Shown: positions 9,524 to 17,157 of the stretch, piece by piece
Layout: each line of letters starts with the position of its first letter
Numbering within the stretch: the stretch's first letter is position 1
Assembly (NCBI GenBank): GCA_910592005.1
Contig: CAJVPP010001927.1
Span: 1-17,157, forward strand
DNA length: 17,157 nt
Direction: 5' to 3'
Source: Funneliformis mosseae
Taxonomy: Eukaryota; Glomeromycota; Glomeromycetes; Glomerales; Glomeraceae
Translations under genes and position numbers: made by a program
The notes under the pieces: model-generated
The model's database searches: none
The model's input: the letters and a program-made list of their open reading frames with translations, nothing else
Told to the model about the DNA's origin: nothing

Positions 9524-9607
9524 TGCGGCCTGAAGTTGAGGGAAGGAAATTTTTGGTTAGGGCCCGAGTAATTCCTTCATTATTAACTCGCTACGCCGGT
9601 GCCATCC
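9524..9607. other. GC-rich island of unknown nature
   Basis: This block stands out from very AT-rich flanks. It contains GCGGCC, GGGCCCGAG and ACGCCGGTGCC within about 85 bp. GAAGGAA (9542-9548) and TTCCTTC (9572-9578) can form a hairpin around GGGCCC. On the minus strand one frame stays open over about 24 codons (RVNNEGITRALTKNFLPS...), bounded by a TAG, but I do not recognise the product. It may be a fragment of a GC-richer gene or of an unknown repeat. Confidence 0.5.
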
Positions 9608-12600
9608 TTTCTTATTTCTCATTTTAAAAAATGAAAGGTTTTGACATTTAATCATGCGTAAGTTATATTATTGATTAGTTTTAATTCTTCTATTGCTAAA
9701 AACACTCGAGAGAATAAGGGGTGGTTTTTACAATATTTTTTCATAATAAAATGTTCAACAAATTACACTTTTGGAAAGAAGTGCTCAAAACATTGATGCG
9801 GAATTTTATTCGTCTTTGACAATCATCTATATCAGAAAATTCGCCTTTATCTTTTCTTCCATGATAATTCTAGCACATTTTTTTGCAATCTTCTCAATCC
9901 AGTCCGCTGAATGAAAGTCGCTTTATTAATGTCTGGTAGCCCGATGGCATAATTTTAGCATCTATCAGCAAAAGGACCGAAATATACTTTCCAATTTTCT
10001 TTATAACAATTGCAGATATTGATCGAGTTCAAGTTTCTGGCAGGATGCTGAAGTGTAAAAGATGAAAATTTCTCCAGAATTAGTTGCTTTGTTATATACT
10101 TCTTCATAAGTTTTCTGAGAAATGCTTTGTTCTCTTAATAATTTTTTTTAAAAAAAAATTATGAATATTTGGATTTTGAATTTTTTTTTTTTTAACTGCT
10201 TTTTGTAAATGTAAAAAATATAGATGTAAATGATAAGTTATATTTCTCCTTCAACAAAAATATCAGAATAGTTTAGTGCTAGTTAAAGGGAAGTTTGGCA
10301 CAGAGTGCTGTGATTTTTCGGTAGCATAATAGCTATAGGACCAGGAATGAAGCTTATACACAGAGAACAAGACACTCTAGTTGATTGTCGATTTCTCTCA
10401 AAGATCTTTATTTTCAAAATTCGTAATTAGATAAATTGAAAAAGTAATAAGGAATTGTATAAAAATAGCCATTTGATATAATAAGGTAATAATAATAGTT
10501 CAATAATTTCAATCATTTTTTTTTGCATATTTATATCAATAAAGAATAAATTTAATACTAATTGTCTATAAATTTAATACGGTATTAAATTAGTTTTTAT
10601 AAGCATGATCAAAATTAGCTATAGGATAATATATTGTATAGTGATATTAAAAGTTACATGACATCACGATTATCAAATTTTGATTTTTTAAAGAACTTCA
10701 CTTATTCTATAATATTTTTAACCATAATTGTTGTTTTATGATTTATATTATATTTTAAAATTACTATTTTTAATAGTAAAGAATTTATTATTTTATAAAA
10801 AAAACTAATTTATATAATTAATTATTTTTAAGTTATAAGTATTAATTAAACAAATTTTATTTAATATTCTCCTATATATTTGATAATGAATTTCGATTAT
10901 TAAATTTTAATTTTTTTCTCTTATATTTTTTATATTGATAATTATTCCGTATATAATATATCAAATATACTAATTTTAAACTTATATAATATATTATTTT
11001 TTTTCTTTAATAAAAACTTAAATGATTCATTTAATAAAATGCAAATATACTTTTACATTAGTATTAAGATTATATAATTGTGATAAATGTGTTCTATAAG
11101 ATAATTTTAATATTCAACGTTCTTGTTTACAATAAGAACTTGAAACTTTCTTTATTGAAAGTATTCAAAAATCAAATTATTCATTCAAATTTTACTTTGA
11201 GATTAAAAGATTTAATTAAATATACAACTTTAAATGAAAATTTTCAAAAGTTTCAAATTAATCAATGTAAAGTTGGTGTAATATAAGCGAATATAGAAAT
11301 AATATAGGGGTAATCAATTGTAAGTGAAATGTTATGGTTTGAAATAATGAAGGTAAAAGCGAAGTTATGATTATTGTGTGAATAACAAGTAATGATACTT
11401 CTCAAAATGCCGAAATTTGATTTTTGAAAAAAAGTTAAAAAACTTATGACGAAATTGGTAAAACTTGGTTAAATACTGGAAATGAAAATAGTTTCGAAAA
11501 TAAATTAAATTTGAATCTACTTATAATAATATAAAAGGAAATACTGGAGATTGGTGATAAAGGTAAATTAGAAGTAATGGGGTAGGCAAAATAAAAGAGT
11601 AAAAATAAAAAATCTGAGTCACGAGACATATGATCCGACGTGATTTTATATATTATTCATCAATACTCAATTATTGCAAATTGATGAGATACCCCATTAT
11701 TGATATGGGTCACCTTTTATAATGGTCTGGACTTATAAATTTGCGGCTTATCGAAATCAAGTTTTTGATTATAGCGATGAGAACGTAAGCTACAGTGAAA
11801 ATCATACTACAGTTCAGAAATGGCAAAATGATTGTGATTAGGATGTAAAGAAAAGCGTAATCCCAGTCTTGTTTGCAACCTTTATATATGTCTGAAACAG
11901 AATAATTTAAGGATACCATAAAGGAAAGTTTAGAAATGCAGGAGTAATAAATTGAATGATAAATTTGTTCATGAAATCACATTTCAATCTATTATCTTGT
12001 AAAAAAAGTACATAATAGTCACGGTCGATATAAATTCTCGTAAAAAATTTATATGCAACCTCCAAAATATAGTTTTTGTCCCATTTTTTACTTCGTAATG
12101 GACTTTAAAAGATACATAATAATATCCATTGACTTTTTTTAGAACGATTCTATTAGAATTCGAATTTAAGGGGAATTCTAATAAGTTTATGATATTAAAC
12201 ATTCTTTTAAAATTCGTGAATGATTCAAATCTTAAGTGCATTTGAAATTCACATTATCTTAAAGGGTGAAACCTTTATTAATACCATTAACAAAGATGAA
12301 TTATATGAGTTTTTGGAACCGAAATATCAATAAATTTAAAACACTTTTTATATTCTCTTGCTTTCAATGATTGCTGAAGAGATCGGGAGAGTTTTCTCAA
12401 AAACGTTTATATATAAAGTTCGTATATGAATGAAATTCGTTCGGCATAAGATCCATGTGATCACTGACAATTTATTATTAATCTTTGACTTGAATTATTA
12501 CCCGTCAACTTCGGTATCGGAAAATTATTCCACAGAAATACTGGGCTTAATTACTTTTTAAAATCAAGTTACGAGACAACGTAAATAATATGATGCGTCT

Positions 12601-13014
12601 TCGATTTTATCTATTTAATGGATAAAATGGAAATATATTTATAAAGATTTTTACAACGAATTTTCTTTTGGGAAATCTTATTATAGTGATATTCCACAAT
12701 TTTTTATAATGCTATATTTAGAAATGCATATAAAATTTTCTATAAACATGTAAATAGTAAGATGTTCGTGAATCTCCTTATTTTGTGTATTACGTGGTAT
12801 TAAAGATACGTTACGAAGTTTTACGGTCTGACGTTTATTTAGACAATATATATAATTCAATTAATTTTTTTTTTTTCGGATACTCATTACATGATGGTTT
12901 TCTCCGTAAGGAAGTTGAAGATTTAAGATCTAAGAATTCGTATAGCTTGCTTTGATCAATTTTTAAACAAATGAAAGATGAAAAAGGATGATTATCAACG
13001 ATGATTATCAGCGT
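9608..13014. other. Long stretch with no supported gene
   Basis: The part at 9608-10420 is moderately GC-containing, decayed and without a recognisable frame. The part at 10420-11080 is very AT-rich and carries the palindrome at 10571-10591. Short unrecognised open frames exist at 11080-11286 (plus, 68 codons), 11710-11919 (minus, 69 codons, hydrophobic centre) and 11984-12241 (minus, 85 codons). None has a recognisable domain and they are not in one frame. The two minus-strand frames might be pieces of one decayed membrane-protein gene, but that is speculation. A small hairpin CACAGAGTGCTGTG lies near 10300. The 5' part of the CACTA relic may begin somewhere before 13015. Confidence 0.35.
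10571..10591. repeat. Perfect 21-bp palindrome
   Basis: AATTTAATAC, a central G, then GTATTAAATT: ten perfect pairs around one base. AAATTTAATAC also occurs just upstream as a direct repeat (about 10548-10558). Function unknown; chance is possible in such AT-rich DNA, although both arms contain a C/G pair. Confidence 0.6.
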
Positions 13015-13990
13015 TTAAGTGGACATTTCTGCAGCTTAGAAATTATATGAATACTTTTTTGCTTTTGTATCGTTGTAAAAAAGGGCTAATTATAAGGAAG
13101 GAAAAAACAATTTAGCGGTATGTAAAACATAAACAAATGAATCATCAAAGAAGAATCAACTAAGCAACGACAAAATGCTGAGAATTGTCGAAGATGCAAA
13201 TCTAATGCTGAAAGAGAAAGATTCGTCAAACAAAATGGTGTAAGGTGGTCTGAACTATTGCGACTGTTGTATTTTGATACAATTCATTTTATTATCATTG
13301 ATCTAATGCACAGCCTTTTCCTAGAAATTGCTAAATGGTTAACAAAACAAATATAGATTGAAGACCTTCAATCAATTCAGAAAAAAATCAATGAAATTAA
13401 GATACCATCAGATTTGAGACGAATTCCTAGTAAAATCTATGGTGGTGAAGGATTCTCCAATTTTACTGCTGATCAGTAGCGAAACTTCTTTCTGGTATAT
13501 GCATTGTAGTATTATGAAATCACCTTCTGAATAAAAATCGTAAACTTCTTATATTTTTCGTAAAAGATTGTATTGAAGAACATTATAATGAAGGAAAAAT
13601 AATGCCTAATCTTCATCTTTTATTGCATTTGTTCGAATACTCTTATAATTACAACCCTTTTATATTTTTGGTATTTTTCCTTTAAGCGGATGAATGGTAT
13701 ATTGAGTAAGGCGATTTTAGATTCTTTTCTATAGTAATAATAATACATTCATCGCTAACTTGAACCTGAACTAATGATCATTTGATGACTGAGATGCAAG
13801 TATTATTAGCTCAATTCCAAATATAAAAGACCTCAAATTACTTTATAATCAACCTTCTGTAAGATAATTTTCTGATACAAATAAATTACTAACAGATGAA
13901 ATGTATCATGTTTTAATGAATTCAAGGAATATATTAGAGTTACCGATTACTGGATGCGGAATTTCCAAATACAGTTCTGGCGGAAAAAAC
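13015..13990 (+). pseudogene. CACTA/EnSpm transposase (TNP2 family), heavily decayed
   Basis: TNP2-type transposases mobilise CACTA (En/Spm) elements. From about 13141 the plus strand holds one long frame: KSNAERERFVKQNGVRWSEL, then RLLYFDTIHFIIIDLMHSLF. This corresponds to the family signature with GVRxSELLRLPYFDP and DPMHNLFLG. Next come EIKIPSDLRRIPSKI and GFSNFTADQ. In-frame stops lie at 13354-13356, 13477-13479 and 13507-13509 (TAG) and 13528-13530 (TGA). Further pieces continue in order: VKDCIEEHYNEGKIMPNLHL and LLHLFEYSYNY (frame from 13542), YFWYFSFKRMNGILSKAILD (from 13663, another frame), and LEPELM shortly after. These match the family order PNMHLHLHL, FWCFSFERMNGILG, IEPQLM. A possible upstream piece with LSGHFCSLEII begins about 13015 in the main frame. 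I found no CACTA terminal repeats. Confidence 0.8.
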
Positions 13991-14229
13991 TGACAATTAA
14001 ACAATATTGAATATCTCATGTGATTTTTATTTAACAAACCTTAAAATTTTAATATATTGTACCTTGTGACATACACTTTAAGACATAATAATTATTTAAT
14101 AGTCTATTATGCAATAATTATTTTTTTATCACTAATTCTATGCATTTCAAAATAGATTTTGAAAAATAAATATATATAAAAAAATATATATTTTTTAATA
14201 ATCTACTATATGTTTTTCTATATTATACT
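13991..14229. other. AT-rich spacer downstream of the CACTA relic
   Basis: No gene or repeat end was recognised. It could be the 3' part of the CACTA element, but no terminal repeat is visible. Confidence 0.35.
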
Positions 14230-14350
14230 GTATCTAGTGATCATATGAAGATAAAAATATAGCTCATTAGAATCGTCTCATTAAGACAAATTGAATGGTA
14301 AATAAATTCATATCTTTAAGTATAAAGCTTATATAATTATGGGATAAAGT
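14230..14350 (+). repeat. Unit A of a two-copy repeat spaced about 181 bp
   Basis: It shares blocks in order with 14413-14530: TCTAGT(A/G)ATCAT, ATAGCTCATTA, TCTAATGA or an equivalent, AAATTCATAT, and AATTATG. The offsets between matching blocks are 180-182 bp. A short hairpin (GTCT...AGAC) sits right after AGCTCATTAGAATC. Confidence 0.6.
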
Positions 14351-14412
14351 GCCAAATAAATTAGCAGTGTTTATTGACGTTTATTACACATGACATTGTA
14401 TAATATTTTTTA

Positions 14413-14530
14413 CATCTAGTAATCATAAAAAAATGAATTATAGCTCATTAAATTCATTTTATTGAAATGAATCTAATGATACTAAATTCATATTCCTAGA
14501 CGCAAAACTCACGAAATTATGAAGTTATAA
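14413..14530 (+). repeat. Unit B of a two-copy repeat spaced about 181 bp
   Basis: Second copy of the unit at 14230-14350. At the position of the hairpin in unit A it has a different but longer perfect hairpin, ATTCATTT...AAATGAAT (about 14451-14470). No third copy was recognised 180 bp further on either side. Confidence 0.6.
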
Positions 14531-15639
14531 AAAAAATTGTTAGTTTTTTCCACCAACAACTGTATATCTTTGCAACTAAAATCTGAAAATATTAATCTAA
14601 TCTATGATCTAATTGTGAGATATTATAAGGATATATATATGCAGATTCAACATTTAAGAAACCTATTATGAAAGATATACCTATTCATCAATTATTATAA
14701 ATAAGATGAAGATGACAAATTGGTGCAGAAATTTTTATATGTACTAATTCATCCTGATATATTAAAGGATCATTCATTTTGGCTAAATTTATTAGTAATA
14801 ATGGAAATAATATTGAGGATAAGTCCAATATTTCTTTAAACACAGAATTTATTTATATTTCTAGAATTTAACGCATAAATTTGCTTATCTTAAATAGTAT
14901 AACCTGTAAGCTCAAACTTCAATTTGATACCAATTTAGTATTAATAATAATATTAAAACTTGTAATGAGAAAATAACTTCTATCCAGTTATTAATAAAGA
15001 TAACATAATCTGATACAAAATATTTTAGGCTGATTTATATCAGTAAAATACAAAATAGATATTTTTCCTCTAAATAAAATGTTTTATTTACAGTAATTTA
15101 ATATAAGATTTTGATCTAGAGAAAATTTACTTCAATTATATTCAATTTAAGTTATAAAGATTACTTTTATTTTATTATTTTTTTTGATACAAATAAGTAA
15201 AATATTTAAAATAATATATAAATAAAAAAAAATAATAATATGCAATTCAACCACTATTTTATAAGATAAATAAGATAAATTGTATTTCATAATAATTGAG
15301 GTCGAATGTTTTTAAAGTTGTTAAATTTTAATCAAATACTATTAAAATCAAATTTTCTTATTTTGACTAATATATATAGATGATGATTTTTTGATTTTAT
15401 GATTTGTTTAAAGCAAATGTATTGAGAAATATAACCATTCAGAATGATAAAATTGTAATAAAATTAAATAATAGAATTATAAATGTTGATACTTTGCAAT
15501 TAATAGTATCCACAATAGTCAGATAATTATTCACATTGATAGTAATAAATTATTGCATCACATTATTCTACAATTAAGTTTTATTTATTTCTTATTTTAT
15601 TATAATAATTAATTTATAATTATAGCCTAATCAGAAGCT
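14531..15639. other. Gene-free AT-rich stretch
   Basis: About 1.1 kb with frequent stops in every frame. A piece around 14700-14880 has slightly coding-like composition but no recognisable domain and several stops. No terminal repeats were found. Confidence 0.4.
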
Positions 15640-16310
15640 GACCTTAATAATTAAAAGTTTTTTGTTTAATTTTTAATTTAGTTTTTAATAATCTTAATAA
15701 ATTTTTTTATTTTTAATTTTGATTTTGATTTTGATTTTTAATTTATTTTTTAATGCTTAATTTTTTTTGATTTTGATTTTTGGATTTAATTCATTCCTTT
15801 TTTTAATATTCGTTTTTTTATTTCTATTTATTTCTCTTGATCATTTTCATTTTATTTTTAAATATTTATTTTTTTATTTATTTTTTCTTGTTTATTATTT
15901 TTTTTTCTATTTTCTATTTTATTTTTTTTTTAGTTTTTATTTTTATGTATCTTTTATTCATGCAATTTTTTTTTTTTTATTTTTTTTATATTTTTTTATT
16001 TTATTTTTTTTTTAATTTTTTTTATTTTACTTTTTCATTTTGTTATTTTTTTAATGATTTTTTTGTTACATTGCTTCTTTTCTTTTTTTTTTTATTTTTT
16101 TAACATTTTTATTTATTATACATTTCATTCATTTAATTTAATTTTTTTATTTATTTCATTTTTTTTGTTCATTTAGTTTAAAAAAAAAAATTAAATAAAA
16201 AATTTTGTTTTTTAATAATTATGATTTTTTTATTTTTTATTATTTTTTATTTTTTTAATATATTATTCTTTTATTTTATTATTCTTACTATTATTTGATT
16301 AATTTTATTT
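15640..16310. repeat. T-rich low-complexity tract
   Basis: Roughly 650 bp in which the plus strand is dominated by T with short interruptions, so the two strands are strongly asymmetric. It contains (TTTTGA)n at about 15717-15738 and long TTTA/TTTTTA arrays. Phe/Tyr/Leu/Ile-only open frames at 15767-16015 and 15837-16103 are by-products of this composition, not genes. The tract runs into the dispersed repeat copy at 16251. Confidence 0.85.
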
Positions 16311-16390
16311 TTTTTAGGCTAGATTAGTTTCTTTAACTAGAATTATCAGATGAAATAGGAATTTTATTATTATAGCAATAGGTTTTGACA
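16251..16390 (+). repeat. Dispersed repeat, second long copy
   Basis: The first 105 bp match 2031-2130 with about one difference in ten plus small gaps. The remainder (from GGCTAGATTAGTT to TATAGCAATAGG) matches the copy at 1771-1855 more loosely. This copy therefore joins parts that lie about 250 bp apart at the left end of the window, in a different order. Confidence 0.7.
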
Positions 16391-16529
16391 AATTATTTGA
16401 TTTATTAGTATTTTTTATTATTTTAAATATTAACAATTATAATTATTATCCTTTAAATTATAGGGTTATATAAGTAAATTTGTTTACTTATTTATTATAA
16501 ATTCTTTTCTGATTTATTTTTATGAAAAA

Positions 16530-16694
16530 TTAAAATTTAAAAAAAAATTTTTTTAAACTCTCTTGAATAATTTCAAATGAATTATTTTCTCTTCTTTCAT
16601 ATTTTAAAAACAAATCTTTTAATTTAGTATCAAAGAATATATTATGATATTCTTGATTATTTTTATAAATATATAAATTTGCATGTTCTATAAT
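16530..16694 (-). pseudogene. Small coding-like fragment, unknown product
   Basis: On the minus strand 54 codons are open with a balanced, protein-like composition, unlike the surrounding T-rich frames: IIEHANLYIYKNNQEYHNIF, then DTKLKDLFLKYERRENNSFE, ending KKFFFKF and a TAA at 16530-16532. There is no Met codon, and a TAA stop lies directly upstream at 16695-16697. In another frame just upstream SYYPLNYRTC reads into it, so a frameshift or a lost exon is possible. I do not recognise a family. Confidence 0.3.
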
Positions 16695-16697
16695 TTA

Positions 16698-17053
16698 ATG
16701 GATAATAACTAATTATTAATTTTTTATTATTATTTTTACATATTTATATCCTTAAAGCATAGATATAAATTGACTATAAAATATTATAGAAAAATTATAA
16801 TATTTTAATATCTAATGATTATAAAAAAATAAAATAAAGTTTATTAGATTTTTTTATATTAAGGTTTATCTAACAATTATATTTTTAAATTTTAAAATTA
16901 TTAATTATTAATATATATTAATTTTTTAATTTATTAATTTTTTAAAATAACTAATAATTACAAGACAATAAAATTTATTTTATTTGATTTATCTCATTAA
17001 GATCTATTAAATAATTATATTTTTATATTTCTAAAATCAATAGATAGCAAACA
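16698..17053. other. AT-rich spacer before the last transposon end
   Basis: Almost pure A+T with no open frame or recognisable site. Confidence 0.5.
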
Positions 17054-17055
17054 TA

Positions 17056-17157
17056 CACTCCCCTGAAGAAAATATCCGGACACTCAAAAAAAAAATTTAT
17101 TTTTATTAAAATATTTTCATATTTAATAACTTGTGGGCCACCCATTCCTACTAATAC
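17056..17157 (-). mobile_element. Tc1-like element end, cut by window edge
   Basis: A terminal repeat begins at 17056 with CACTCCCCTGAAG and reaches ATATCCGGACA. It matches the 27-bp repeat of the 4071-4631 element at 20 of 27 positions and is preceded by TA (17054-17055). An A run follows, as in the other element. At the edge the minus strand reads VGMGGPQVIKY, resembling the GGPTKY-like C-terminus of Tc1 transposases, so the coding 3' end appears to point at this repeat. The rest of the element lies outside the window. Confidence 0.65.

Noticed and set aside
11080..11286. 68-codon plus-strand open frame with Lys/Leu-rich content
   Set aside because: The residue mix is mildly protein-like but no family was recognised and no upstream or downstream exon is visible.
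11444..11629. 61-codon minus-strand open frame rich in Phe, Ser and Pro
   Set aside because: No domain, no signal-peptide logic strong enough to call a secreted effector, and it sits in decayed DNA.
11710..12241. Two minus-strand open frames (69 and 85 codons), the first with a hydrophobic stretch
   Set aside because: They lie in different reading frames with stops between them and show no recognised motif. A decayed membrane protein is possible but unsupported.
15767..16103. Two overlapping plus-strand open frames encoding only hydrophobic and aromatic residues
   Set aside because: They are by-products of T-rich low-complexity DNA (TTT, TAT, TTA, ATT codons) and not transmembrane proteins.

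Overview
The window looks like gene-poor, transposon-filled nuclear DNA of a eukaryote with a very AT-rich genome. The best guess is an arbuscular mycorrhizal fungus (Glomeromycotina, Rhizophagus-like). Three clues support this: a decayed tyrosine-kinase-like (TKL-type) protein kinase whose C-terminal tail (HPQAYYSSRLLNF) I recall as typical of the huge kinase expansions of these fungi; a Tc1/mariner transposase and a TNP2-type CACTA transposase, both abundant there; and base composition close to 80% A+T with long T or A runs. The species call rests on memory of these families and was not searched. Bacterial gene organisation, ribosome-binding sites, CRISPR arrays and tRNA/rRNA genes were not seen.

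Layout. Positions 1-1031 hold the 5' part of a Tc1/mariner element on the minus strand, with its C-terminus cut by the window edge. Positions 1032-2540 are very AT-rich DNA with a second, solo Tc1-type terminal repeat (2239-2263) and members of a dispersed repeat family. Positions 2543-3398 are a protein kinase pseudogene. A 134-bp foldback element (3840-3973) and a 561-bp internally deleted Tc1-like element with perfect 27-bp terminal inverted repeats (4071-4631) follow. Positions 4634-9520 are mostly anonymous decayed DNA, with a hAT-like small element at 6017-6293. A GC-rich island lies at 9524-9607. Another anonymous stretch leads to a CACTA/EnSpm TNP2 transposase relic at about 13015-13990. 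Two 181-bp-spaced repeat units lie at 14230-14530, then a T-rich low-complexity tract (15640-16310), a second copy of the dispersed repeat (16251-16390), a small minus-strand coding-like fragment (16530-16694), and the end of one more Tc1-like element starting at 17056.

Functionally, I find no intact protein-coding gene. All recognisable coding DNA is broken by stops or frameshifts. Several lesions are C-to-T or G-to-A changes in CpG or CpA context, which suggests cytosine deamination as a shared decay route. The 561-bp Tc1-like element is the part most likely to have moved recently: its ends are perfect while its coding remnant is ruined, so it would need a transposase supplied in trans. I did not find a convincing new molecular system. 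The most distinctive items are the small elements, the mutational signature and the paired 181-bp units with a position-conserved hairpin.
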